A stretch of DNA of 56,110 bases from Clostridia bacterium (lineage in GTDB: Bacteria; Bacillota; Sulfobacillia; JAJZYS01; JAJYTV01), in NCBI GenBank assembly GCA_027420455.1, contig DAIBJA010000002.1, forward strand, positions 1 through 56,110, given 5' to 3'. Position 1 is the stretch's first letter, and each line of letters starts with the position of its first letter. Below are positions 32,697 through 40,923 of this stretch, piece after piece. The notes beneath the pieces are model-generated. The model had not been told where the DNA came from. It did no database searches and saw only the letters and a list, made by a program, of their open reading frames with translations. Both the position numbers and the translations under genes were made by a program.

Positions 32697-33932
32697 TTGA
32701 AGAAACGGTTGCGCCCCAGGTTTATCTGGCTCCTGGTCGTCGTCCTCGTGCTGATCGGAGCCGGCGCCTACGTGCGAAGCTGGTTCGGCGCCTCGGCGAC
32801 CCCTGGCGGTTCCGCGGCGAAGGTGGCCACAAACGTGCCTTTCAACATCCTGCTCATCGGCAACAACGCCCGGAAGGCGGGCGGGCCCCTCTCGCTCGGC
32901 ACATCCGGCGGGCAGGCGGACATTCTCATGGTCGCCCACATCGATCCCCAGAAGCACACGGTCACGCTGATCTCGATCCCGCGGGACCTCCTGATCGCCT
33001 TGCCGCAGTGGAACGACCCGGTGCCGAAGATCAAGGAGAGCTTCTTCCTCGGCTTGACGCAGAGCCCGCAGCGCGGGCCGGAGCTCGCGATGCAGGTCGT
33101 GAGCCACTTCACCGGCATGCCGATCAAGGCCTACGTCGCCACCGACTTCCAGGGATTCGTCGACGCCGTGGACGCCGTCGGCTGCGTCAACATCGACATT
33201 CCGGCGCGCATCTACGATCCGCTCCACAGCGGCGCGGACTTCCAGCCAGGGGTCCATTGCCTCTCCGGGCCCTGGGTGCTCGCCTACATCCGCGTCCGCC
33301 AGAACACCGCCAACACGTACCGCACCACGGACTTCCAGCGCATGGACGCCGAGGCCCAGGTGCTCTTCGCGCTGAAGGACAAGCTCCTGCACAACCCGGT
33401 GCAGGCGGCCCTGCACCTTCCGGCGCTCGTCTCCACCTGGCGCAAGGATGTCGCGACGAACCTCTCGAACAGCCAGCTGCTTTCGCTCGGCCTCACTCTG
33501 GCCCATAGCCACGTGCAGCATATCACCCTCGGCAGCAACGGCGACTCGATGGACCTCGCGCCGATGCCGCTACCCGGAATCAACCACGAGAACCAGATCG
33601 ACGGGGCGTACTACGACGTGCTCAACCCGGCCGACGTGACCAAGATCCTGAAGCCTTACGGCAGCACGGGCGCCTGGACCGGCCTGCCCGCCTTCCCATC
33701 GCCCAAGAACGTGCCCGTCGCGGTCGAGGGCTCCTCGGCGTACGTGGCCCTGCTGCAGAAGGCCGGCTTCCCCGTCACCCAGACCTCGACCACCAGTCCC
33801 AGCAGCAGGCTGACGGTAGTCTTCCCGAACGGACAGCCCGTGGACGGCTTCGTCGTGGCACGCGCGCTTGCGGCGGGCAACGAACTCGTCACGCCGGGTC
33901 CCGTTTCCGAGGTCACCGTCTACGGTCCGTGA
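32697..33932 (+). CDS. LytR-CpsA-Psr family protein (cell-wall glycopolymer ligase)
   Basis: 411-residue membrane-anchored LCP protein; family members transfer undecaprenyl-linked glycopolymers to peptidoglycan. N-terminal transmembrane helix (FIWLLVVVLVLIGAGAYV), LCP core with the Arg-Asp pair SIPRDLLI (near residue 96) and the conserved arginines of AYIRVRQ (near 198), then a C-terminal LytR_C-like domain (VAVEGSSAYVALLQKAGF). The TTG at 32697 lies six bases after AGGAGGT and is preferred over the longer frame from 32664. It overlaps the carboxypeptidase gene by four bases (GTGA). Confidence 0.92.
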   Translation: MKKRLRPRFIWLLVVVLVLIGAGAYVRSWFGASATPGGSAAKVATNVPFNILLIGNNARKAGGPLSLGTSGGQADILMVAHIDPQKHTVTLISIPRDLLIALPQWNDPVPKIKESFFLGLTQSPQRGPELAMQVVSHFTGMPIKAYVATDFQGFVDAVDAVGCVNIDIPARIYDPLHSGADFQPGVHCLSGPWVLAYIRVRQNTANTYRTTDFQRMDAEAQVLFALKDKLLHNPVQAALHLPALVSTWRKDVATNLSNSQLLSLGLTLAHSHVQHITLGSNGDSMDLAPMPLPGINHENQIDGAYYDVLNPADVTKILKPYGSTGAWTGLPAFPSPKNVPVAVEGSSAYVALLQKAGFPVTQTSTTSPSSRLTVVFPNGQPVDGFVVARALAAGNELVTPGPVSEVTVYGP

Positions 33933-35083
33933 AAGCCAGGTCAGTCGTCGCGGCGTTCGTGGCCGTCGCGGCCGCCATCTACGCAACCGTCTCCGTCCTG
34001 CCCGCCCCGTTTCCGAGCGTCCAGTCCGCTGACTGGTCCCGGCCGGCGCCTCCGCCCCTGTCCGGGGTGGCGGCACCGGCCTTCGCCATCTCCTACGACG
34101 GCCGGATCATCGCGGGCCGCAAGGCAAACGACCTTCGCCCGACGGCATCCACCATCAAGATCCTGACGGCGCTTGCCCTCCTGCAGGAGGGCTTGCCGCT
34201 CTCGCGTCGCATCGTCGTCACGGCCGAAGATGCGGCGGCGGCGCACGAAGGTTTGCGCCTTGGCCACGGCGAGTTGCCCCTCGTCACAGGCGAAACGCTT
34301 ACCGTCCGCGACCTCCTGCTCGCGATGCTGCTCCCGAGCGCCGACAACGCCGCGGACATCCTGGCCGCTCTCTCGCCCGGCGGGGCAAGCGGGCTGCTCG
34401 GACGTATGCAGTCTGTCGGGGCAGCGCTCCGGCTCGGTCTGCCCGCGCTCGGGGACCCGAGCGGTCTCTCTTCGCTCGACCAGCTCTCTCCGGAAGCCGA
34501 GATCCGGCTCGGCGAGGCGGCGCTGCGCAATCCCACCCTGGCCGCCATCGTGCGCCTGCGCACGGCGACGCTCTCCCAGGGCCAGCAGATCCGCAGCCTG
34601 AACCGCCTGCTCTGGAGCTACGGGGGCGCCATCGGCATCAAGACGGGCCAGACGGTTCCGGCCGGCTATGTCCTCCTGTTCGCGGCGCAGCGCGGCAAGG
34701 ACGTGGCCGTGGGCGTGGTGATGGGCGAGCAGAGCGACGCGGTGCGCTTTGAGGACGCTCGCCGCCTGCTTGACTGGGCGTTCGCCCGGGCGAGGGCCGA
34801 GACGCTTCCGGCCGGGCAAGTCGCAGGGAGGCTGATCTGGCCTGGCGGCACGTCCCAGGTGCTGCGCACGGCGGGCCCGCTCTTTCTGCCGCAGGGCGGC
34901 AAGCCTGCCCTGAATCTCTCCCCGGCTGCCGCGGTCGCCCGGGGCGGCACGGTGGGCTATCTGTCCATCGGCGCAAGACGCGTCGCTCTCGAGGCTCCAC
35001 CCGTTCCGACTTGGATCAGGCTCTGGTCGCTCGTCGCTTCATGGTCGGGACGCCTGAGCGGCACGGACCTTCAGAGGCCGTAG
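33929..35083 (+). CDS. D-alanyl-D-alanine carboxypeptidase (peptidase S11), copy 1
   Basis: 384-residue low-molecular-weight penicillin-binding protein that trims the pentapeptide of peptidoglycan. Signal/anchor helix at the N-terminus, SxxK (STIK, Ser near 74), SxN (SADN, near 137) and KTG (IKTGQT, near 238), with a DacA-like C-terminal beta region (from GQVAGRLIWPGG). The GTG start overlaps the LCP stop, so cell-wall ligase and carboxypeptidase are co-expressed. Its 3' end overlaps that of the convergent hydrolase gene by 13 bases. Confidence 0.92.
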   Translation: MKARSVVAAFVAVAAAIYATVSVLPAPFPSVQSADWSRPAPPPLSGVAAPAFAISYDGRIIAGRKANDLRPTASTIKILTALALLQEGLPLSRRIVVTAEDAAAAHEGLRLGHGELPLVTGETLTVRDLLLAMLLPSADNAADILAALSPGGASGLLGRMQSVGAALRLGLPALGDPSGLSSLDQLSPEAEIRLGEAALRNPTLAAIVRLRTATLSQGQQIRSLNRLLWSYGGAIGIKTGQTVPAGYVLLFAAQRGKDVAVGVVMGEQSDAVRFEDARRLLDWAFARARAETLPAGQVAGRLIWPGGTSQVLRTAGPLFLPQGGKPALNLSPAAAVARGGTVGYLSIGARRVALEAPPVPTWIRLWSLVASWSGRLSGTDLQRP

Positions 35084-36024
35084 TTCGGTACGCGCCTAAG
35101 GCTCTTGTCCACTTGGTGCAACGTGTCGTAGAGCCGCATCAAGTAAGCGAGGGGGCGCAGCTGGAACGACTCCACATGGTGCGCCCCCGGCACCAGCCAG
35201 AGCGCCGCCTTGGGGTCCGTCTGCCTCAGGGCCCGGTAGAGCTCGACCGAGTCGCGGTGGGGAATCGTCTTGTCGGCGGTGCCGGCGATCAGCAGCACCG
35301 GCCGCTGGCCGAAGGCCCTCACCCCCGCGAGCGGGTTCACGCGGTTCGGTGAGATGCCAAGGATGGGTGCCGCCACATTCAGGAGCAACCAGTCGAACGG
35401 AAACGAGGGCAGGCCCGTCCAGACGGGCAGGTTGTGCGAAAGGTACGGCGCAAGCGACGCGAACGGGCTGTCGGCGACGACGGCCGCGACGTGCGGATCC
35501 CGCTCGCCGGCCAAGAGGGCGACGCTCGCCCCCATCGAGTATCCCACCACCGCCACGGGCAGGTTCGGCGCGAACCGCGTGCGCGCGGCCTCCGCGGCGC
35601 CGACGAGGTCCCGCACCTCGTACTCCCCGACCGAGATCATGGTGCCGGGGCTGCGCCCCTCGGCGCGATAGTCGAAGGTGAGGATGTTCGCGCCCCAAAG
35701 GTGCACCGCCCGCATCATCAGGAGCCCCGGCACGCCGATGTCCGCGCGGTTGGAACCGAAGCCGTGCGAGAACACCACCGTCATGGTGGCGTGAGGCGCC
35801 GGGATCCACCAGCCATGTAGGCGCAGGTGGTCGACCGCGCTCGGAAAGCGGATCGTCTTGTACGGCATGCCCCAGTATCGCGGATTCGTCGGCATCTTGG
35901 CCCTTGGCAGGTGCGTGAGCGTCCAACCGATGTAGAAACTCCAGCCGACGCTGGCGACGGCGGCGATCAGGAGTGCGACCAGCACGGCCTTGATCCAGCG
36001 CCGCCGCCGTGCGGAGACCAACAA
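35071..36024 (-). CDS. Membrane-anchored alpha/beta hydrolase
   Basis: About 317 residues with one N-terminal transmembrane helix (VLVALLIAAVASVGWSFYIG) and an alpha/beta-hydrolase domain: oxyanion region FSHGFGSNRAD, nucleophile elbow VVGYSMGAS, acid in GTADKTIPHRD and the catalytic His in PGAHHVESF. It resembles the YqkD/Bem46-like hydrolases. The start is one of two TTGs at 36024/36021 preceded by GGGGGA; the longer frame crosses a transposon-like relic. Substrate unknown. Confidence 0.87.
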   Translation of the reverse strand: MLVSARRRRWIKAVLVALLIAAVASVGWSFYIGWTLTHLPRAKMPTNPRYWGMPYKTIRFPSAVDHLRLHGWWIPAPHATMTVVFSHGFGSNRADIGVPGLLMMRAVHLWGANILTFDYRAEGRSPGTMISVGEYEVRDLVGAAEAARTRFAPNLPVAVVGYSMGASVALLAGERDPHVAAVVADSPFASLAPYLSHNLPVWTGLPSFPFDWLLLNVAAPILGISPNRVNPLAGVRAFGQRPVLLIAGTADKTIPHRDSVELYRALRQTDPKAALWLVPGAHHVESFQLRPLAYLMRLYDTLHQVDKSLRRVPNYGL

Positions 36025-36041
36025 ACCCGTTCCCCCTATGT

Positions 36042-36131
36042 TTGACGTTCTCCCCAGGGCTAAAGCCGGGGGATTCTTTCTCGGTCCGTGGCTCAATCCG
36101 GACTTATCCCCATCGCTGAAGCCAGGGGCTT
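36042..36131 (-). mobile_element. IS200/IS605-type end relic (miniature element)
   Basis: About 90 bases between two genes contain two imperfect hairpins. In minus-strand order the first begins AAGCCCCTGGCTTCAGCG and the second is CCCCCGGCTTTAGCCCTGG followed by GGAGAACGTCAA. This arrangement resembles the left and right ends of IS605/IS1341 elements, where the right-end hairpin is followed by a short (T)CAA end. No tnpA or tnpB sequence lies between, so it would be a solo miniature remnant. Assignment is from remembered end structure only. Confidence 0.5.
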
Positions 36132-36148
36132 GCGGCCGGTATCCTCGG

Positions 36149-37762
36149 TCAGGCCCTGCGCTGCGCCAAGATCGCTCCAACAAAGAAGATTACGCTCAAA
36201 ACGATCAGCACATCCCGAAGTCCGACCATCGCCACGCCCACCAGGGCGGCGACCAGGGCCGCGAAGCCCCCCAGGGTGACCCAGGTCAGGGCGCGAAGCG
36301 CCGCGCGACCGGCCTTCATCTCGCGCGCCAGCGGTTCGAAGTCGATCGGGATGCGATAGTCGTCGCGGTCGAGTTTCGAGAGCAGGCGCAAGGCCTGCTG
36401 CAAGGGCTCCTGCAGCCGGCGGAGAACGCCGCGCAGCACCTGCCGCGTGCCGGCGCCCGTCGAGCCGCTGGCATAGCGGCGCGCGCCGTCCATCAGCAGT
36501 CGCACGAAGTTCTGGCCGGGCGCCAGCGGGGCCACGATCCCCGAGAGGATGCCGAGCGCCCGTCCGAGGAACGTGTAGCGTGCCGGGATCTGGAATGGCT
36601 GCTCGTACAGGAAGTCCCGGATCTCGCGGACGAAGGCCTCGACCTCCGGTCCGCTGGCCCTGAAGAACGTGGTGCCGAGAAGCCGGTCCAGGAGGAAGCC
36701 GAAGGCGCGCCTGAGTTTGGCGAGATCGGCGCCGGGCCGGACGAAGCCAAGGTCCACGAGCCCGCGTGTGGCGCGGTCGAGATCGTGCTCGATGACACCC
36801 TGCACCAGTTCGCGCAACGCGGTCTGGTCCTGCGGGCGCATCTCGCCCATCATGCCGAAGTCGACGTAGATCAGGGCGCCGTCCGGCCGCACGAAGATGT
36901 TGCCCGGATGCGGGTCGGCGTGGAAGAACCCGTCGACGAGCCACTGCTTCATGTAGCTTTCGATCAGACGCTTCGCCAGGGCCTGCCGGTCGATCCCGGC
37001 GGCGTCGAGCGCCTCGAGCTGATCGGGCTTGATGCCCTGAACGAGCTCCATCACGAGCACGCCGGACCGCGTCAGGTCGTGCATGACGGCCGGTGCCCCG
37101 ACCATCGGATCGTCCTTGAAGTTCTCGGCGAACCGCCGGCTGCGCTCGGCCTCGCCATGGAGGTCGAGTTCCTGCTCCGTGGTGTCGCGGAGCTCGCGCC
37201 AGATGGCCAGCAGGTCGAAGCGCTTGCCCCAGCTGGTCAGCCGGACCATCCACGACACGGCGATACGCACCGCGTCGAGATCGATGCGCACGGCACGCTC
37301 GATCCCGGGGCGGAGCACCTTGACGGCGACAGCCTGTCCATCCGCGAGGCGCGCGTGATGGACCTGCGCCAGCGACGCGGCCGCGGCGGCCGTCTGCTCG
37401 ATGGACTGGAACACGTCCGGCACGTAGCGCGGGCCGTAGGCCGCGCGTAGGACGGCGTCCACCTGCAGCCAACCGACCGGCGGCACGACATCCTGGAGCT
37501 GGCCGACCTCCCGCGTGAACTCCTCGGGCAGCACATCGGCCCGCGTCGACAGGAACTGGCCGAGCTTGATCAGCATGCCGCCCTGCCTAGTGGCGGCGTC
37601 GCGCAGGTGGCGTCCCTCAAGAGCCCAGAGGTGGCGTTCCGCCTGGATGCGCTGCTCGGGAGACATGCCGCGGTAACGCACGCGTGTCAGCCAAAGCGCC
37701 CGCACGGCCGCTCCCAGCGCCAAGCGCAGGACCGCGGCCGTACGGCCCAGTCGGCTATCCAC
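36149..37762 (-). CDS. AarF/UbiB (ABC1) family atypical kinase
   Basis: 537-residue ABC1-family protein; members support isoprenoid quinone biosynthesis or lipid homeostasis through an unusual ATPase/kinase fold. The KxGQ-type motif (LIKLGQFLSTR), the Ala-rich loop AAAASLAQVH, the catalytic VDGFFHADPHPGN (near residue 280) and metal-binding YVDFGMMGEM are present. Two C-terminal transmembrane helices anchor it. The start is a GTG at 37762, 11 bases after a small upstream gene. Confidence 0.92.
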   Translation of the reverse strand: MDSRLGRTAAVLRLALGAAVRALWLTRVRYRGMSPEQRIQAERHLWALEGRHLRDAATRQGGMLIKLGQFLSTRADVLPEEFTREVGQLQDVVPPVGWLQVDAVLRAAYGPRYVPDVFQSIEQTAAAAASLAQVHHARLADGQAVAVKVLRPGIERAVRIDLDAVRIAVSWMVRLTSWGKRFDLLAIWRELRDTTEQELDLHGEAERSRRFAENFKDDPMVGAPAVMHDLTRSGVLVMELVQGIKPDQLEALDAAGIDRQALAKRLIESYMKQWLVDGFFHADPHPGNIFVRPDGALIYVDFGMMGEMRPQDQTALRELVQGVIEHDLDRATRGLVDLGFVRPGADLAKLRRAFGFLLDRLLGTTFFRASGPEVEAFVREIRDFLYEQPFQIPARYTFLGRALGILSGIVAPLAPGQNFVRLLMDGARRYASGSTGAGTRQVLRGVLRRLQEPLQQALRLLSKLDRDDYRIPIDFEPLAREMKAGRAALRALTWVTLGGFAALVAALVGVAMVGLRDVLIVLSVIFFVGAILAQRRA

Positions 37763-37773
37763 GAACGACCTGC

Positions 37774-37968
37774 CTAAGCACCAGGCTCTGGCTCGCTCTC
37801 CTCGCCGACCTCGGCGATCCGATCGGCGAGATGGTGGAGTCGCTTGGCGGCACGCCGACGATACACTCTCGCCTTTTCCTTCGCCTCTTCGCGATCCGTC
37901 CCGCAGTGCGTGCCGGCTCCGAGCAGGAAGCCGAAGCCGATGAGCTTCAAGATCCAGCGCAGCAGCAT
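37774..37968 (-). CDS. Small membrane-anchored protein
   Basis: 64 residues: a hydrophobic N-terminus (WILKLIGFGFLLGAGTHCG) followed by a charged, probably coiled-coil segment (REEAKEKARVYRRRAAKRL). GGAGG precedes the ATG at 37968. It lies directly upstream of the ABC1 kinase in the same direction, so the two are probably co-transcribed. I recognise no family. Confidence 0.62.
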   Translation of the reverse strand: MLLRWILKLIGFGFLLGAGTHCGTDREEAKEKARVYRRRAAKRLHHLADRIAEVGEESEPEPGA

Positions 37969-38109
37969 GGCGTTCTAACCTCCTAGGCGATGACCTCTGC
38001 CATAGAGACTACCACCGTGGCGCGTTGCTGCAAGTGCGGCGCGGACGTGGCTACGCGGTGTCTGCTTCGGCACTCGCGCGGCGCAGGCCCGGCATGGTAG
38101 TCTAATGCG

Positions 38110-39243
38110 ATGAAACATGCCCTTCGTCCGCTCTTGCGCGGGTTCGGCGCTCTGGCGATCGTTGTCCTCGCCCTGCTGTTCGGGCTGCCCGCAAGTGCCG
38201 GAACCCCGGCCGCCAGGCTGCCGCTACGGCCCATGACGCGTGGCCAGTTTGTCAGCGAGCTGCTCGCCACGCTGGATGTGCCGTTGCTGCGGGACCCGCC
38301 GCCCGTGTTCGGCGACGTGCCGCCCAGCAGCCCGGACTTCGCAGCCATCGCGACGGCGCGGATCGACGGTCTCGTACAGGGCGTCGGTCCCTCCCTGTTC
38401 GGCCCCGGCGAGCCCGTCAGCGCCATCGCCGCCGCGGCCATGGCGATCAAGACGTACAGTCCGGTGGCCACCGCGTGGGCCATGCAGCAGGGCTACCTGC
38501 CGGTTGCGGTGCAGCTCGGCCTCTTGCCCGCATCGCTTCTCGAAACGCCTCATCGCCCGCTCGATGTCGCCGAGGCCAGGCGGCTGATCCTGCAGGCCGG
38601 GGCGCTGCACGCGAGCGCCGGCCCTGGGGGCTGGCAGTGGCTCGCCGCGCCGAGCGGAGGCACCGCGAAGGCCGGGTCGGTCATGGACGTTCTGGTGGCC
38701 GCCGTCACAGGCCGGCCGCTGAGCGCTGTCGCGGCCCAGGTCGACCCTTCCGCGCTCGGTGGCGTGCAAAAGAGGTACCAGCTCATCGCCAGCACATTCC
38801 GGGCGTTCGCGGCCTTGGCCCCGGGCGTCGGGTGGCGCGTGGTGGGCGGCGGGCTCTGGGCGGTCAAGTCCCTGGGCGCCGGACGCTACGCGGCCGACGC
38901 GGCCCTTGTGCTCGAGACCGTCAACCCTTATACGGGACTCCCCGATGTCGCGAGCCAAAGCGCGTGGCTCGGCTGGCCCTCCTCGCCGTACTTCCGCTTC
39001 GACTTCGGCGAGGTGGACGTGACGGCGCGCGGCGTCGCGGGACTCAACGGCATCAAGGGCGAGGTCGCCTTGAACGCTCCGCCCGGCCCGCTTGCGGGGG
39101 TGGTGCAGAGCGGTGTGCAGGCCTACCCCCAGTGGAGCGTGATGGCCGTGGGCGTCGCGACCACCTACCCGACGATCACGGCTCCGTCGCCCACGGCGAC
39201 AACCTCCGAGACCAGCTTCCGAGGCGCCGGAGGCCGGATCTGA
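38110..39243 (+). CDS. Secreted protein with an S-layer homology (SLH)-like region
   Basis: 377-residue exported protein. A signal peptide (GALAIVVLALLFGLPASA) is followed by an SLH-like repeat: MTRGQFVSELLATLDVPLL, then VFGDVPPSSPDFAAIATARI and FGPGEPVSAIAAAAMAI, with a weaker second copy around residues 120-160. The C-terminal half has no recognised domain. SLH domains usually bind secondary cell-wall polymers. No ribosome binding site is visible before the ATG at 38110, but a TAGTCT lies about 12 bases upstream, so the message may be leaderless. Confidence 0.7.
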   Translation: MKHALRPLLRGFGALAIVVLALLFGLPASAGTPAARLPLRPMTRGQFVSELLATLDVPLLRDPPPVFGDVPPSSPDFAAIATARIDGLVQGVGPSLFGPGEPVSAIAAAAMAIKTYSPVATAWAMQQGYLPVAVQLGLLPASLLETPHRPLDVAEARRLILQAGALHASAGPGGWQWLAAPSGGTAKAGSVMDVLVAAVTGRPLSAVAAQVDPSALGGVQKRYQLIASTFRAFAALAPGVGWRVVGGGLWAVKSLGAGRYAADAALVLETVNPYTGLPDVASQSAWLGWPSSPYFRFDFGEVDVTARGVAGLNGIKGEVALNAPPGPLAGVVQSGVQAYPQWSVMAVGVATTYPTITAPSPTATTSETSFRGAGGRI

Positions 39244-39350
39244 GAGGCAGTCCATTCCCATCGCGTCCTCCGGATGCAAAAGCCCGCGCCTCAGCGCAGC
39301 CGTGCGGCCGTTCGATCTGGGGTCGGCACCCGAGGCCGGGCAGACAGGCA

Positions 39351-40172
39351 TCACGTCGCCTGCTCGGGTCCACCTGGCGTCGGCCCAAGACCCGCCACCA
39401 GCTTTTCGAGGCGCTCCGCGCGGCTTTGGCGGTCGCCCTCCCACTCGACGCGCAGGACGTACGCGTCCTGTCGCACCTCCACCACCTCGCGCCGCCTCAG
39501 CGGCGCCAAGGCCTCGGCCACGGTCTCCGGGGTGACGCTGAAGGGCAGGACGAGCGTCTGCGTGTAGGCCGCCTGCGTCTCGTCGGCCGCGATGGTCGAG
39601 ATTACGACGGCGCTGTTCGGCACCACACGGCGCACGCCATTCTCGCGCAGCACGGTGTAGAAGAAGTTGATCTCCTCGACGCGTCCCGTGGCGTCGATGC
39701 CGCCGGACATCCAGGAGCGCAACGACACCCACTCGCCGACGCGCATCGGCCGCAGGCTCAGCAGCATGCCGCCGGCGATGACGTTGCCGAGCATGGACTG
39801 CGCCGCGAGTCCGATCACGACCCCTGTGACAGCGCCACCGAGCGCGATGCCCGTGAGCGAGACCTGCCAGAGGTCCGCCACGACGACGAATGCGGCGATC
39901 ACCAATACCCCGACCAGGATCTGCAGGCCAAAATGCACGACCGTACGCCGTTCGCCCGGCATCGCGCGAACCAAGCCCATGCCTCGTGTCCTGACCGAGC
40001 CCACGGTGGAGAAGGCCACGATCGCCCATGCGGCGGTGAGACCGACGCGCATGAGCTCGACGCTGGACTTCGGCACGGCGGGCAGCAACAGATGCGGCAG
40101 GGCGAGGACCACGAACGCCAGGATGGCAAAGAGCAGAACCGGCGGCCAGAGGCGGTTTCGCAACGTCGTCAT
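39351..40172 (-). CDS. MscS-family mechanosensitive channel
   Basis: About 273 residues. Two N-terminal transmembrane helices and the pore helix TM3 (LTGIALGGAVTGVVIGLAAQ, then SMLGNVIAGG) are followed by the beta domain (RVGEWVSLRS; INFFYTVLRENG; VVPNSAVV), as in small-conductance MscS. The start is uncertain: the ATG at 40172 lies only a few bases after GGGAGG, and the TTG at 40163 is better spaced. It is divergent from the selenoprotein-like gene, 110 bases away. Confidence 0.88.
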   Translation of the reverse strand: MTTLRNRLWPPVLLFAILAFVVLALPHLLLPAVPKSSVELMRVGLTAAWAIVAFSTVGSVRTRGMGLVRAMPGERRTVVHFGLQILVGVLVIAAFVVVADLWQVSLTGIALGGAVTGVVIGLAAQSMLGNVIAGGMLLSLRPMRVGEWVSLRSWMSGGIDATGRVEEINFFYTVLRENGVRRVVPNSAVVISTIAADETQAAYTQTLVLPFSVTPETVAEALAPLRRREVVEVRQDAYVLRVEWEGDRQSRAERLEKLVAGLGPTPGGPEQAT

Positions 40173-40204
40173 CCTCCCGGGTCCCGCAAGGCGTCGCGGG
40201 CATC

Positions 40205-40233
40205 TTTCCAGCTCATACTCCTTGGGGTATACT
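40205..40233 (+). promoter_or_regulatory. Promoter of the Sec-glutaredoxin/groES unit
   Basis: TATACT with a TTTCCA element 17 bases upstream, about 50 bases before the TTG start at 40283. It supports a real transcription unit upstream of the UGA-containing gene. Confidence 0.5.
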
Positions 40234-40282
40234 ACCGTTCGTAGCCCGATCGGGCCCATTTGCCCGCAAGGAGGAGCGACTC

Positions 40283-40519
40283 TTGGCTGTGGTGCTCTAT
40301 TCGACCCCGACCTGACCCCATTGCCGGTCGGCAAAGCGCTTCTTGACCGAGCGGCGCATTCCCTTCCGCGAGGTCAACGTGGCCCACAGCGCCCAAGCGG
40401 CGCAGGAGCTGCAGCGCCGATCCGGCCAGACCGGCGTGCCGGTCATCGATGTGAACGGGAAGATCATCATCGGCTTCGACCAGCCGCGCCTCGTGCAGGC
40501 CCTCGGACTTCGCAGCTGA
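40283..40519 (+). CDS. Glutaredoxin-like selenoprotein with an in-frame UGA (Sec) in the redox motif
   Basis: 78 residues when the TGA at 40313-40315 is read as selenocysteine (residue 11). The sequence starts AVVLYSTPT, then U-P-H-C, then RSAKRFLTERRIPFREV. It continues with the cis-proline region TGVPVIDVNGKIIIGFDQ and ends at a TGA at 40517. The UGA falls exactly where glutaredoxins and NrdH proteins have the first catalytic Cys of CPxC; the second Cys is kept. Start TTG follows AAGGAGGAG. Frame, composition and length are intact on both sides, so a random nonsense mutation is less likely. A standard gene caller would miss it. Sec insertion depends on selA/B/C/D genes not in the window. 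Confidence 0.85.
40316..40355 (+). promoter_or_regulatory. Candidate bacterial SECIS hairpin
   Basis: Right after the UGA, TTGCC (40321) and GGCAA (40330) form a stem with apical loop GGTC, which carries the GGU seen in E. coli-type loops. Alternatively CGGTC (40325) pairs with GACCG (40345) around a 15-base loop beginning GG. The first places the loop closer to the UGA than in E. coli; the second fits the distance better. The stems are short. Confidence 0.45.
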
Positions 40520-40540
40520 TCACGGCAAGGAGAGAGCGAC

Positions 40541-40813
40541 ATGACCATCCACCCGCTTGACGATCGCGTCCTCGTCCGACCGGTCGAACTGGAGGAGAAG
40601 ACCGCATCGGGCATCATCCTGCCCGACACGGCGAAGGAAAAGCCCCAGCAGGGCATCGTGGTCGCGGTCGGGACCGACGAGGAACTCCAGAAGGTGCTTT
40701 CCGCAGGCGACGAGGTTCTCTACACGAAGTACGGCGGCTCCGAGATCAAGCTCGACGGCCAGACGCACATCATTCTTCAGCGCGGCGACATCCTCGGCAA
40801 GATCGTCCGCTGA
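40541..40813 (+). CDS. groES: Co-chaperonin GroES
   Basis: 90-residue lid of the GroEL folding chamber. The IHPLDDRVLVRP start, the mobile loop EEKTASGIILPDTAKEKP and the C-terminal HIILQRGDILGKIV strand are canonical. AAGGAGAG precedes the ATG. It lies 21 bases after the Sec-glutaredoxin gene and is followed by a strong terminator and murE, so groEL is not co-transcribed here. No CIRCE repeat is seen upstream. Confidence 0.97.
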   Translation: MTIHPLDDRVLVRPVELEEKTASGIILPDTAKEKPQQGIVVAVGTDEELQKVLSAGDEVLYTKYGGSEIKLDGQTHIILQRGDILGKIVR

Positions 40814-40818
40814 GCCAC

Positions 40819-40851
40819 GGGACGGGCCGCAAGGTCCGTCCCGCACTTTTT
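40819..40851 (+). terminator. Rho-independent terminator after groES
   Basis: GGGACGGGCC pairs with GGTCCGTCCC (one G-T pair) around GCAA, followed by GCACTTTTT. It is one of the few hairpins in the window with a proper U-tract. Confidence 0.88.
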
Positions 40852-40923
40852 GTCTTCATGGCAGCCTCACATGGTGCATGATAGTCTCGTAAAGTGAGCA
40901 TCCCTATCTCGATGAGGTGCGCT

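Noticed and set aside
39244-40260. Long plus-strand frames opposite the MscS gene
   Set aside because: Low-complexity shadow translations; the MscS reading is strongly supported by its pore helix and beta domain.
40313-40315. In-frame TGA as a simple nonsense mutation making a pseudogene
   Set aside because: It falls exactly on the catalytic Cys codon, the rest of the frame is undamaged and the expression signals are intact; selenocysteine explains this better. It stays as the main alternative.
40541-40813. CIRCE element before groES
   Set aside because: The upstream region is occupied by the Sec-glutaredoxin gene, and no TTAGCACTC-N9-GAGTGCTAA repeat is present.
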